Part shown: piece by piece, positions 43,532 through 52,341 of the stretch | How the letters are laid out: every line of letters begins with the position of its first letter | How positions within the stretch are numbered: position 1 is the first letter of the stretch | Assembly: GCA_964652825.1 (NCBI GenBank) | Contig: CAZZCU010000002.1 | Coordinates: 124,001 to 188,000 of the forward strand | Direction: 5' to 3' | Length of the DNA stretch: 64,000 nucleotides | Source: CAZZCU01 sp964652825 | GTDB taxonomy: Bacteria; Bdellovibrionota_B; Oligoflexia; Oligoflexales; CAZZCU01 | The notes under the pieces: model-generated | What the model was told of the DNA's origin: nothing | What the model saw: only the letters and a program-made list of their open reading frames with translations | Database searches by the model: none | Translations under genes and position numbers: made by a program

Positions 43532-44458
43532 CTAAAGTCGCTCGGCAATCGGTGCACTGGTACTCGCATGCGCACCACCGCGGGGTTTTTCCGCTACCAG
43601 ATATCTTTCGACGATATTCAAAAAATCCGCGGAGAAACCATCAACATTGGACAATACCGTGCGGATTTTGTTAGCGGCGATATTATAACCGATCACGGCC
43701 GGAATCGCGGCGGCAAGACCAAAAGCCGTGGCGATAAGTGCTTCGGAAATCCCTGGCGCAACGGCAGCAAGACTCGCACTACCCGAACGAGCGATACCCT
43801 CAAATGCACCCATAATACCCCACACCGTACCGAACAAACCGATAAACGGCGCCGCTGACGCACTGATCGCCAGCACGGACAAATACTTTTCGAGTTTATG
43901 ACGCTCAAGATTCTTGGCTTTCTGCAGAGCACGCGTCAGATTCTCGATCGCGGCATTAAAAGCCAGAGTAGAGGAGCTGGCTTGATCACGCAGTTGATTG
44001 GCTTTGATCAATTCAGCATAACCACTGCGAAATACTTCTCGAATCGGACTGTACTGATAATCACCAAGCTTGCCGTTAAGTTCGTTGAGCGAGCGACTGT
44101 CCCAAAACGTTTTTGTAAATTCCTGGCAGGCTTTATCAGTGCGATTCAAATACATGAACTTTGTAATCACCACCGCCCAAGTAACCACGGACATGATGAT
44201 CAACGTCAGTAACACCATGAAGACCACAAAGCCACCGCGCCAAGCGCGCGAGAAAATGGAATCGGTTTCAATCGCGGTCTCACCGACGACGGCTTGTTCC
44301 TCCGTCGTTGCCGAAGCCTCCGTTTTACCGGCGGTCTTTGCTGCTTCTTGACCGATGCTGACATCAGTAAAGCCATGCACGGCGAAAAATAACAAAGCCG
44401 TCAAAATTCTGATTTTGGTTTTTGCGGAAACCGAGATAATACTAGCCAGACTCACCAC
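43532..44458 (-). CDS. tolQ: TolQ/ExbB proton channel with N-terminal extension
   Basis: The start is set at the GTG at 44456-44458 with GGGGG 6 bases upstream. The GTG at 44503 would lie only about 8 bases after the predicted transcription start, so it is rejected. The 308-residue product begins with a signal-like segment and a soluble stretch rich in Ala, Thr and Glu before the usual TolQ core, an extension of about 75 residues seen in some ExbB proteins. The core has three helices and the hallmark SAAPFIGLFGTVWGIMGAF and ISEALIATAFGLAAAIPAVI. It works with TolR as the proton-driven motor. Confidence 0.93.
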   Translation of the reverse strand: MVSLASIISVSAKTKIRILTALLFFAVHGFTDVSIGQEAAKTAGKTEASATTEEQAVVGETAIETDSIFSRAWRGGFVVFMVLLTLIIMSVVTWAVVITKFMYLNRTDKACQEFTKTFWDSRSLNELNGKLGDYQYSPIREVFRSGYAELIKANQLRDQASSSTLAFNAAIENLTRALQKAKNLERHKLEKYLSVLAISASAAPFIGLFGTVWGIMGAFEGIARSGSASLAAVAPGISEALIATAFGLAAAIPAVIGYNIAANKIRTVLSNVDGFSADFLNIVERYLVAEKPRGGAHASTSAPIAERL

Positions 44459-44518
44459 TCTAAACCCCCGCGGAATCCTCGCTTTATTGACCCGTGTTTG
44501 CACATTATCGATTGTTTC

Positions 44519-44547
44519 AGTATAGCTGTTTAAGCCCGTAGATACAA
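44519..44547 (-). promoter_or_regulatory. Tol operon promoter
   Basis: On the minus strand TTGTAT (44542-44547) and TATACT (44519-44524) are separated by exactly 17 bases. The -35 overlaps the end of the T-run of the upstream gene's terminator. Transcription would start near 44512. Confidence 0.6.
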
Positions 44548-44576
44548 AAAAAAGGGGCCGTTTTCCGGCCCCTTAT
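44546..44576 (-). terminator. Intrinsic terminator of the acidic-protein gene
   Basis: On the minus strand a GC-rich 9-bp stem (AAGGGGCCG with CGGCCCCTT, loop of about 5) is followed by a run of eight T. It ends the upstream gene 30 bases after its stop. Confidence 0.9.
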
Positions 44577-44605
44577 TACAGCTGAATTTATCGTGTCATG
44601 ATCGT

Positions 44606-44953
44606 CTAATAATCATCATCGTCATTATCCTCGTCATCGCCGACTTCGCCTAAAATTCCGTCGTCCGGATCAAGGTAATCGTCGTCGTCAAAGCTGAAAT
44701 CCTCATCCACTTTGTCCGTCGCGACGACTTCTTCATCGTCCTCTTCGACCGCCTCGTCGTCGTCCTCACTATCCTCATCGCCAGCATGAGCATGGAACTC
44801 CTCTTCCTCGTCCTGGTCCATTTCTTCAACCAGGTACTTGTCGGCTTCCAGTCCATGACGATTCTCAAGCCAGTCTTTAGCGGTGTCCTCGTCCGCAAAC
44901 CCGGCTTTTACAATCTTACCTGTATCAACGCGATAGATTTTCCAAAGAGACAA
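44606..44953 (-). CDS. Small protein with very acidic C-terminal half
   Basis: The start is taken as the TTG at 44951-44953, with GAGG 6 bases upstream, giving 115 residues; GTG at 44965 is an alternative. The first ~45 residues form a small domain (SLWKIYRVDTGKIVKAGFA, then DTAKDWLENRHG). From about residue 50 the protein is dominated by Asp and Glu, with runs such as EDDDEAVEEDDEE. Similar acidic tails act as DNA mimics, histone-like chaperones, metal buffers or RNA polymerase delta-type factors; I cannot choose between them. It has its own promoter-like pair and terminator. Confidence 0.75.
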   Translation of the reverse strand: MSLWKIYRVDTGKIVKAGFADEDTAKDWLENRHGLEADKYLVEEMDQDEEEEFHAHAGDEDSEDDDEAVEEDDEEVVATDKVDEDFSFDDDDYLDPDDGILGEVGDDEDNDDDDY

Positions 44954-44992
44954 GCGCAACCTCACCTACTAGAAATATCAGATACGTCTGTC

Positions 44993-45022
44993 ATATTAAA
45001 ACTTTCTGCCTGGATCGATCAA
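44993..45022 (-). promoter_or_regulatory. Putative promoter of the acidic-protein gene
   Basis: TTGATC (45017-45022) and TAATAT (44993-44998) lie 18 bases apart on the minus strand, about 40 bases before the chosen start. Confidence 0.4.
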
Positions 45023-45115
45023 GGGGTCCCCGACAGTTTTTCCAAAACCCCATGGACAGATTTTTGGTGCTTAGTTATATAGCAGGGATCTCAGGCCCTG
45101 GAGTCCATAGAAACC

Positions 45116-45847
45116 ATGCATGCCAAGCATTTTAGCCGCACAACCCCGATTCATCACGCATGCGCCGTGGTGCTGCTTCTGCTTTGGCCCCTGCCCGCCA
45201 AGGCGTCTCAGGTTGAGTTTGGACCGGTGATCGGTGGCGGCAATACGGATGATCCGGCGACGGTCGTACGTCATGTCAGCGGTTTTCGCTTACAAGCTGC
45301 GCCCTATCAATGGTCCTGGAGTGGTCGCAGGGTGCAGATCGCGCCTCTCATCGGCGCGCAATACCTGCTCGTCAATACACGCACCTATACCGGCGAGCCG
45401 CAAACCATCACCGCCGCCTATGCTCAAAGCCTGATTCTTGGCGGCATGCAAGCCATCTATCCGCTGCCGGGGGACACCTCGGGGCGTGTTTATCTGGCGG
45501 CGACCACGGGCTTTGGCCAAGGCAAACTAAATCTATATCAGGCAAATAACGCGCACTTCACGGAAGCCACCTTTGATCGCCTGCCTAGCCGCTTATACAG
45601 TGCCGAACTTGGCATCACCGGTAAATTACGTGAACGTGTGAGTGTCTTTGCCAGCGCTGCCGCCGTGACCTTGACGACCGATCAAAGACAAATTAGTGGA
45701 ATGCAAAAAAATGCGACAAACACGCCGGAAAACAGCCGTCTGAATCTAAGCACGGCGGCAACCACCACTGCTGCCAGCGGCCTGCCAGATTATTCCCGCC
45801 AACAACTCTGGACCATTAGCGCCGGTACTATCATGGAGTTTTTTTAA
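45116..45847 (+). CDS. Secreted outer-membrane-barrel-like protein
   Basis: The 243-residue product has a signal peptide (hydrophobic ACAVVLLLLWPLPAKA, cleavage after AKA) and a mature part rich in alternating beta-strand patterns (FRLQAAPYQWSWSGRRVQIA, YAQSLILGGMQAIYPLPG). It ends in MEFF, with the terminal Phe expected of BAM substrates. It may be a small outer-membrane beta-barrel, but I recognise no specific family. Its upstream region is divergent from the acidic-protein gene. Confidence 0.65.
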   Translation: MHAKHFSRTTPIHHACAVVLLLLWPLPAKASQVEFGPVIGGGNTDDPATVVRHVSGFRLQAAPYQWSWSGRRVQIAPLIGAQYLLVNTRTYTGEPQTITAAYAQSLILGGMQAIYPLPGDTSGRVYLAATTGFGQGKLNLYQANNAHFTEATFDRLPSRLYSAELGITGKLRERVSVFASAAAVTLTTDQRQISGMQKNATNTPENSRLNLSTAATTTAASGLPDYSRQQLWTISAGTIMEFF

Positions 45848-45919
45848 AACCACTTGAATACATTAGTTGGCTCGCTCCCGTTAAGTTTCAGGTTTTATAA
45901 CCGAGAAGTTTAGAAGACG

Positions 45920-45935
45920 TTTTTTTTTGGGGGGG
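45920..45935 (+). repeat. T9-G7 homopolymer pair before a lipoprotein start
   Basis: Nine T (45920-45928) run directly into seven G (45929-45935), 4 bases before the GTG of the Cys-rich lipoprotein. The G run is also its likely ribosome-binding site. Slippage here would change the spacing to the start and might alter expression. Confidence 0.6.
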
Positions 45936-45939
45936 TATC

Positions 45940-46797
45940 GTGAGGTATAGTCAATTATTGATATCCTTCAGGTCAATCTCAATTATTATAAGTTTGACAT
46001 GCTTGTTGTTTGCTGGCTGCACTGGCGATGACAAGAAAACCTCGACGTCTGATATTGAAAATCTTCTCCCTTTTGACCCATCTGACATCACCCAGCACAG
46101 CTATGATTCTGAGACCGATATATTGTACCTAACCATCCAACATGAAGCATGCAATCGAAACATTAAAATCGACTTGGCTATTGAACCGATTTGCGGTGAG
46201 ACCTCTCCTTTGCAGTGTCAAGCCACGCTTGTGAGTCAGGCTCCGGACTATTCATGCGATCATGAGGCTCCCGTCAGTACAAATATCGAAGTCTCAATGA
46301 AGCAAATTAAAGAGAGACCTGCATCACTCAACATACGAGGCAAGAGTAAAGCACTGGTGACGATTCTTTTGCCACCATTAGGCGAACTAAAGCGCCTAGA
46401 TAGCGAAATTGAAGATCTATTTTATAAACTGACGAAATTTTCCACAACGGCAACACACTCTTCTCATACCTCCTGCACCAAGGATAGCGACTGCGCGTCC
46501 GTGCCTTGGTCAACCAAATACGCGCCACTTAGCCGTTGCAATAGTTACTGGCGAACATGCATGGGATTCTCCGACAAGAATAGCAGTCCCGATTGTGCGC
46601 CCAACGGAGTATTGGTCAATCAGACAACAAAAGAAACTCTGGAACAGTTTTATGGCAACGAAAACGCCAAAGCACTTTGTGACAGCGCAGCTGAACTACG
46701 TTGGGCATCTTGCAATCATGTTTCTTTGATTGGATGCGCTGGGTCGGGAGGTACACCAACCTGCATCGATAGCCTTTGTACATGGGTCAACAAGTGA
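45940..46797 (+). CDS. Cys-rich lipoprotein of unknown function
   Basis: The start is a GTG at 45940 just after a G7 run. The 285-residue protein has a hydrophobic signal ending in the lipobox LFAGC. The mature part has many cysteines, including a cluster C-x5-C (SCTKDSDC), then SRCNSYWRTC, and a C-terminal CIGS-like group, so several disulfides are likely. The SCTKDSDCASVPW pattern occurs in secreted Cys-rich eukaryote-like domains and in some delta-type bacteria. Composition is AT-richer than the neighbours. No function can be assigned. Confidence 0.68.
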   Translation: MRYSQLLISFRSISIIISLTCLLFAGCTGDDKKTSTSDIENLLPFDPSDITQHSYDSETDILYLTIQHEACNRNIKIDLAIEPICGETSPLQCQATLVSQAPDYSCDHEAPVSTNIEVSMKQIKERPASLNIRGKSKALVTILLPPLGELKRLDSEIEDLFYKLTKFSTTATHSSHTSCTKDSDCASVPWSTKYAPLSRCNSYWRTCMGFSDKNSSPDCAPNGVLVNQTTKETLEQFYGNENAKALCDSAAELRWASCNHVSLIGCAGSGGTPTCIDSLCTWVNK

Positions 46798-46821
46798 GAT
46801 GATGACCTCATTTTAAGCCCA

Positions 46822-47316
46822 TTACACCGATACCGGCTGACCCAACTTCAGAATCACATCCCATTCCGCTTTCGTTACCGGTTGCACAGATAAACGCATA
46901 CCGCGTTTAAGAACCAACATGTTTGCCAGACTTTTTTGGGCGCGCAAGGCATCCAGCGAGAGGAAATTTTTAAAACGTGCCTGCGCCTGCACATCCACCT
47001 TGACCCAGCGCGAGACGCCGTCCTTATAAGATTTTTCGTCGAAGTATTCGCTGTTCTTATCGAGGGCAAGCTCATCGGGATATGCTTCGCGCACCACCCG
47101 CGCCGTCCCGACTATCCCCGCCGGCTCAGCGTTGCTGTGATAGAGCAACACCATGTCCCCGATCTTGAAATCATCACGCATGAAATTGCGCGCCTGATAA
47201 TTGCGCACGCCATCCCAGCCGGTGGTTCTCTTAGACGCCTTCAGCAGGTCGTCAAAAGAAAAAACCTCGGGCTCGGTTTTCATCAACCAATAATTTGTCG
47301 CTTTACTATCAGCCAT
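46822..47316 (-). CDS. EVE-domain protein
   Basis: The start is the ATG at 47314-47316; the frame also opens with a TTG at 47349. The 164-residue protein is one EVE (PUA-like) domain with YWLMKTEPEVFSFDDLL, GWDGVRNYQARNFMRD and GDMVLLYHSNAEPAGIVGTA, matching bacterial homologues of human THYN1. EVE domains bind modified bases in DNA or RNA. The stand-alone form is common in bacteria and is not itself a restriction system. It lies 9 bases beyond gltA on the opposite side of its stop, on the same strand, so it may be co-transcribed downstream. Confidence 0.92.
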   Translation of the reverse strand: MADSKATNYWLMKTEPEVFSFDDLLKASKRTTGWDGVRNYQARNFMRDDFKIGDMVLLYHSNAEPAGIVGTARVVREAYPDELALDKNSEYFDEKSYKDGVSRWVKVDVQAQARFKNFLSLDALRAQKSLANMLVLKRGMRLSVQPVTKAEWDVILKLGQPVSV

Positions 47317-47358
47317 GCAGCAAGCATCAACATTCAAAAAACGCAGCAAGCACTAAGC

Positions 47359-48648
47359 TTACTTGCGTTTCTCAATCGGAGTGTAATCAACTTTGTTGTT
47401 GCCGGTGTAGATTTGCCGCGGCCGACCAATGCGTTGCTCATTCGACTCGATCATTTCGTTCCACTGCGCGATCCAGCCCGGCAAGCGACCCAGGGCAAAC
47501 ATCACCGTGAACATATTCGTCGGAATACCGATAGCGCGATAGATCAAACCAGAATAGAAATCGACGTTTGGATAAAGCTTGCGCTCAACGAAATACGGAT
47601 CTTTAAGCGCGACTTCTTCAAGACGCTTGGCAATATCAAGCAACTCATCATTTTGTCCCATCTTCGACAAAACTTTATCCGCGGCACGCTTAATGATCTG
47701 CGCGCGTGGATCGTAGTTTTTGTAAACGCGATGACCAAAACCCATCAGACGGAAGTTGCTGTTCTTGTCTTTCGCCAACGCTACGGCTTTGGCGACATCA
47801 CCACCGTTCTTTTTGATCTCCTCCAGCATCTCGATTACTTCCTGATTGGCGCCGCCATGCTTTGGTCCCCAAAGCGCGCAAATTCCTGCGGCGATCGCCG
47901 CAAATAAGTTGGCATCGCTGGAGCCCACCAGACGCACCGTCGAGGTCGAGCAGTTTTGTTCATGATCCGCATGCAAAATCAGCAGCATGTTCAAAACTTT
48001 GACGAGATCCTCGTCAACTTCATACGGCTCTGAGGGCACAGCGAACATCATGTACAGGAAGTTCGCCACGTAATTGAGATGATTCTGCGGATAAATCACC
48101 GGCTGGCCGATGGATTTTTTATAGGAGTAGGCGGCAATGGTGCGCACCTTCGACAAAACCCGTGGGATCAAATTCGCACGATGATCTTTGTCCCATGGAT
48201 TCAAATAATCCGGATAATAGCTCGACAGCGAACACACCATGGAAGACAGGATTGCCATTGGATGCGCTGTCGATGGCAAGCCGTCGTAAAAATGCAACAT
48301 ATCTTCATGAATCAAGGAATGCCGCGTCAACAGGTGACGAAAAGTCGTCAGTTCTTCCGACGTCGGCAACTTGCCGTAAATCAGCAAATAAGAGGTTTCA
48401 ACAAAGGTTGATTTTTCGGCGAGTTGTTCGATCGGAATACCGCGATAGCGCAAGATACCCGCTTCACCATCAATGAAGGTGATTGCGCTTTTGCACGATC
48501 CGGAATTACCATAGCCGGGATCGAGCGTGATGTATCCGGATTCAGCGCGCAGCTTCTGGATATCGATGGCTTTCTCACCTTCGCTACCCATAAGAATAGG
48601 CAACTTGTAGGTCTTGCCTTCCACTTTGAGTTCTGCAAAATCAGCCAT
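47359..48648 (-). CDS. gltA: Citrate synthase (type II, hexameric)
   Basis: GltA condenses acetyl-CoA and oxaloacetate to citrate. The start is the ATG at 48646-48648, with GGGGGG 7 bases upstream (429 residues). Family signatures are clear: ILILHADHEQNCSTSTVRLVGSS is represented by HADHEQNCSTST, then GPKHGGANQEVIEML, GFGHRVYKNYDPRA and FTVMFALGRLPGWIAQWNE. The length and a 60-residue N-terminal strand region match E. coli-type enzymes. It diverges from polA. Confidence 0.98.
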   Translation of the reverse strand: MADFAELKVEGKTYKLPILMGSEGEKAIDIQKLRAESGYITLDPGYGNSGSCKSAITFIDGEAGILRYRGIPIEQLAEKSTFVETSYLLIYGKLPTSEELTTFRHLLTRHSLIHEDMLHFYDGLPSTAHPMAILSSMVCSLSSYYPDYLNPWDKDHRANLIPRVLSKVRTIAAYSYKKSIGQPVIYPQNHLNYVANFLYMMFAVPSEPYEVDEDLVKVLNMLLILHADHEQNCSTSTVRLVGSSDANLFAAIAAGICALWGPKHGGANQEVIEMLEEIKKNGGDVAKAVALAKDKNSNFRLMGFGHRVYKNYDPRAQIIKRAADKVLSKMGQNDELLDIAKRLEEVALKDPYFVERKLYPNVDFYSGLIYRAIGIPTNMFTVMFALGRLPGWIAQWNEMIESNEQRIGRPRQIYTGNNKVDYTPIEKRK

Positions 48649-48692
48649 GTAATAACCCCCCGCAACCTGCGAAACCAAAAGATTTATTACAC

Positions 48693-48698
48693 TTTATA
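48693..48698 (-). promoter_or_regulatory. Putative -10 element of gltA
   Basis: A TATAAA preceded by TTTG on the minus strand lies about 45 bases before the gltA ATG. A TTGCTT 15 bases further upstream (48714-48719) is a weak, short-spaced -35 candidate. Confidence 0.35.
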
Positions 48699-48791
48699 CA
48701 AATCATGCCTTTTAAGCAAACCAGCAGCTTCAGATTTTTTTTAGCTTTCAGATGAGGTAGGTTGGGTGCCTTCACGGAGGATTTATCCACA

Positions 48792-51536
48792 ATGGCTGCT
48801 AAACGCCTATTCATTATCGATGCCATGGCCATGGCGTTTCGCAACTATCACGCTTTTGGCGCCCGCCCGCTCACAACCTCAAGCGGCATGCCGGTTTCAG
48901 CGATTTTTGGCAGCAGTCAATTCATGCTGAGTCTGATTGATAAGGAAAAACCGGACTATCTGGTGGTCGCCACTGACTCGCGCGAACCCACTTTTCGCCA
49001 CGAGCTTTATGAAAAGTATAAGGCTAACCGCACCGAGATGCCCGAAGATCTCGCTGTGCAAATACCCTATTTATTCCGCTTGTTCTCGGCCTTTGGTTGC
49101 AAACTTTTGAAGCAACCAGGCATGGAAGCCGACGATCTTATCGGCAGTCTGGTGCGCCAAATGTCCGGACCCGATCTGAAATGCTATATCGTTTCGGGCG
49201 ACAAAGATTTCATGCAGTTGGTGGATGACAATATACTGTTATACGCACCCAAAAAGGGCGAAGACGCCAAGATTATCGATGCCGCCGGCGTGCACGAAAA
49301 ATTCGGCTGTACGCCAGCGCAGGTTATCGATGTTCTCGCTCTGATCGGCGATTCATCTGACAATGTTCCGGGCGTACCCGGCATCGGCGAAAAATCCGCC
49401 GCCACCTTGATCGCTAAGTATCACACCCTCGAAAACATCTACGAGCATCTTGACGACATTGCCAATGCTCGACAGCGCGAGAGCTTGCGCGCCAATCGCG
49501 AGCAGGCTTTTTTGTCGCGACAACTGGTCACCATCAATACCGAAATACCGCTGGAGTTCGGTCTTGCTGATCTTGCCTGCACCACTCACAGCACGCAGCA
49601 ACGACAACAATTACTCGCCTTCTTTCAGGAACTGGAATTTCGCGCTCTCACCAACAAAATCGCCAACCTCCTGGCCAACAACACCGAGGCGACGGCCGCG
49701 ACATCAGAAGCAGCAACTTACGTGACCAATATTAATTACCGATTGGTGCGGGATGCCGAGAGTTTCGCAACTCTGCTGGCGGAATTGAACGCCGCTCCAG
49801 TTTTCGCCTTTGATACCGAAACCACCGGCTTGGATAAAATCAACAGCCGACCGATCGGCATCAGCTTTGCGACCAAAACCGATCACGCCTGGTACGTGCC
49901 GCTGGTCGAGCAACATGGTCAAACTATGAGTCCAGCCACCATCTTTGGGGCATTGACACCGGTGTTTGCTGATTCCACGAAATTAAAAATCGCACACAAT
50001 CTGAAGTTCGATCTGCAGATGCTGCTAAATATCGGCGTTGGCATTGCCTGGCCGATTGCTGACACCATGATCGCCAGCTATGTTGTTGACGCCAGCACGC
50101 GCGAACACGGTCTGGATGCCCTGTCGCTCAAGGTATTCAACCACAAAAAAATCCCCACCCGCGATCTGATCGGCAAAAAAGGCGACATTCCCATGCTCGA
50201 AGCGCCGATTGACTTGCTGACCCAATACGCCTGCGAAGACGCCGATTTTACTTTGCGATTGTGGGATCATTTTCAACCGGCACTCAAAGAGTTAGGTCTC
50301 GAAAAATTGTTTTACGACATCGAAATGCCACTGGTGCCCATCCTCGCCGAAATGGAGCAACTCGGTATCTATGTCGACACCCAAATTCTCGCGGAAATCT
50401 CGCTACTACTGCAGCAGCGCATAACGATACTCACCGCGGAAATTTATGAAATCGCTGGTGAGGAGTTTAATATCAACTCCCCCAAGCAGCTCGGCCCTAT
50501 TATGTTCGAGAAGTTGCGCATTCATGATCAGCTGGGCATTACTCGCATCAAAAAAACCAAATCCGGCTATTCCACCGATGTCTCGGTGCTGGAGAAACTC
50601 GCGGCCCACCCGCTGGCCAAAGCGCTTCTTGATTTTCGGACTGTTACCAAACTTAAAGGCACCTATGTGGATGCCTTGCCGTTGCTGATTAATCCAACCA
50701 CCAAACGTCTGCACACCAATTTTCATCAGACCGGAACCACCACCGGTCGTTTAAGTTCCAACGATCCCAATTTACAAAATATTCCCATACGCTCGGAAAT
50801 GGGCCGTGAAATCCGCAAGGCATTCCGCGCCGAGACTACCGATTCGGTCATTATCTCGGCCGACTACTCCCAGGTCGAATTGCGCCTGCTCGCGCACATT
50901 GCCGGCGAAGCCGCTCTGGTCGAGGCATTTAAGCGGGGCGAAGATATTCACACCGCTACCGCCGCACGTATCTTCGGCGTGGATGCCGGAGCTGTCAGCG
51001 GTGAGTTGCGCTCGCGGGCCAAAGCCATCAACTTTGGCATCATCTATGGCATGGGTCCGATGCGTCTGGCTCGCGAGACCGGCGTGAGCATGGCCGAAGC
51101 CAAGAGTTTCATCGAAAAATACTTCGCGAGTTATCCCAAAATCGAAGCTTATATTGAGACCGCTATCCAAAGTGCGCGCGAACGCGGCTACACGATGACG
51201 ATCACCGGGCGCCGGCGACCTTTACCCGAACTCAACTCCAAAGATCAGATGGTGCTGGCGAATGCCGAGAACATCGCCGTCAACTCGCCGGTGCAGGGCA
51301 GTGCCGCCGATCTGATCAAAATCGCCATGATCAAAATCAACAACAAATTGGCGGCGAGCCAATTACATGCCAAGATGTTGTTACAGGTTCATGACGAGCT
51401 GGTCTTTGAATGCCCGCGCCACGAGGCGAATGATGTTACCGGCTTGATCAAGGAAGCCATGGAGAGCGCCATGGCTTTGAACGTACCTTTGGTTGTGGAA
51501 GTCGGTATTGGCGATAATTGGTTAGAGGCGCACTGA
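48792..51536 (+). CDS. polA: DNA polymerase I
   Basis: The start is the ATG at 48792 with GGAGG upstream; the frame also extends to a TTG at 48762. The 914-residue enzyme has the 5'-nuclease domain (about 1-290; VSGDKDFMQLVDD), a 3'-5' exonuclease domain with intact motifs (FAFDTETTGLD, AHNLKFDLQML, CEDADFTLRLW), so proofreading should be active, and the polymerase domain with motif A DYSQVELRLLAHIAGE, motif B RSRAKAINFGIIYGMG and motif C QVHDELVFE. It repairs DNA and replaces RNA primers. tatC begins 1 base after its stop, an uncommon pairing. Confidence 0.98.
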   Translation: MAAKRLFIIDAMAMAFRNYHAFGARPLTTSSGMPVSAIFGSSQFMLSLIDKEKPDYLVVATDSREPTFRHELYEKYKANRTEMPEDLAVQIPYLFRLFSAFGCKLLKQPGMEADDLIGSLVRQMSGPDLKCYIVSGDKDFMQLVDDNILLYAPKKGEDAKIIDAAGVHEKFGCTPAQVIDVLALIGDSSDNVPGVPGIGEKSAATLIAKYHTLENIYEHLDDIANARQRESLRANREQAFLSRQLVTINTEIPLEFGLADLACTTHSTQQRQQLLAFFQELEFRALTNKIANLLANNTEATAATSEAATYVTNINYRLVRDAESFATLLAELNAAPVFAFDTETTGLDKINSRPIGISFATKTDHAWYVPLVEQHGQTMSPATIFGALTPVFADSTKLKIAHNLKFDLQMLLNIGVGIAWPIADTMIASYVVDASTREHGLDALSLKVFNHKKIPTRDLIGKKGDIPMLEAPIDLLTQYACEDADFTLRLWDHFQPALKELGLEKLFYDIEMPLVPILAEMEQLGIYVDTQILAEISLLLQQRITILTAEIYEIAGEEFNINSPKQLGPIMFEKLRIHDQLGITRIKKTKSGYSTDVSVLEKLAAHPLAKALLDFRTVTKLKGTYVDALPLLINPTTKRLHTNFHQTGTTTGRLSSNDPNLQNIPIRSEMGREIRKAFRAETTDSVIISADYSQVELRLLAHIAGEAALVEAFKRGEDIHTATAARIFGVDAGAVSGELRSRAKAINFGIIYGMGPMRLARETGVSMAEAKSFIEKYFASYPKIEAYIETAIQSARERGYTMTITGRRRPLPELNSKDQMVLANAENIAVNSPVQGSAADLIKIAMIKINNKLAASQLHAKMLLQVHDELVFECPRHEANDVTGLIKEAMESAMALNVPLVVEVGIGDNWLEAH

Positions 51537-51537
51537 C

Positions 51538-52338
51538 GTGCATGATGCAATGAGCAATAAGACCGAAGAAAAATCATCCGCGGAAGAAAAGTTAATCAGT
51601 GACGGCAAAGTCATGTCGTTATGGGAACACCTCGATGAGTTGCGACGCAGGCTTTTTAAGTCAGCGCTGATCATCACCGTGCTTTTTTTCGCAGCCTTTG
51701 CTTACGCCAATCCGATTCTGAATTTTCTCAAGCAACCACTGCTCAACGCGTTGCCGCCAAATGTCAACGCCTTGCATTTTACCGGACCTATGGATGTATT
51801 CATGGCTAACATTAAGGTCGCTTTTTTAACCTCGATACTTTTTGGTTGCCCGGTGTGGATTTTTCAAATCTGGAAATTTGTCGAGCCGGCGCTTTATCCC
51901 AGCGAACGACGCTACGTTATGCCATTTGCCACAGCTTCCATTCTGCTGTTTTTCGCCGGCGTGGCTTTTTGTTATTGGGTGATGGTGCCGATCGCACTCG
52001 AATTTTTTATCGGCATGGGCATGGAAGTCGGAGTGCCCATCATCACCATCGGCGATTACCTGTCAATGCTGAGCGCTTTGTTGATCGGTTTTGGAGCGGT
52101 CTTTGAAACACCGGTTATTCTCTTACTACTAGGCACTCTTGGTATCATTGATGCCGACATGTTATCGACGCATCGCAACGTCGTCATCGTCGTGATCCTG
52201 ATTATCGCGGCGGTTCTGACACCACCTGATGTCATCTCCCAGATCATCATGGCGATACCAATGTATATTATGTACGAAGCCTCAATCGTCATTATGCGTT
52301 GGCAACAAAGAAGCGCAAATAAATCAAAAAAGGCTTAG
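51538..52338 (+). CDS. tatC: Sec-independent protein translocase TatC
   Basis: The GTG at 51538 (GAGG 9 bases upstream) gives 266 residues; ATG at 51550 is an alternative. TatC is the twin-arginine signal receptor in the inner membrane. The family N-terminal motif MSLWEHLDELRRRLFKSA is clear, and six helices follow. FEPALYPSERRY-type FVEPALYPSERRYVMPF and FGAVFETPVILLLLG are also present. tatA and tatB are absent from the window. It follows polA immediately and precedes a secreted protein by 3 bases. Confidence 0.97.
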   Translation: MHDAMSNKTEEKSSAEEKLISDGKVMSLWEHLDELRRRLFKSALIITVLFFAAFAYANPILNFLKQPLLNALPPNVNALHFTGPMDVFMANIKVAFLTSILFGCPVWIFQIWKFVEPALYPSERRYVMPFATASILLFFAGVAFCYWVMVPIALEFFIGMGMEVGVPIITIGDYLSMLSALLIGFGAVFETPVILLLLGTLGIIDADMLSTHRNVVIVVILIIAAVLTPPDVISQIIMAIPMYIMYEASIVIMRWQQRSANKSKKA

Positions 52339-52341
52339 CTG

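Noticed and set aside
46822..47316. EVE protein as part of a modification-dependent restriction system
   Set aside because: It is a stand-alone THYN1-like domain without a nuclease or McrB-type partner nearby.
46936..47907. 323-codon plus-strand frame across the EVE gene and gltA
   Set aside because: It is antisense to two well-conserved genes and has no family features.
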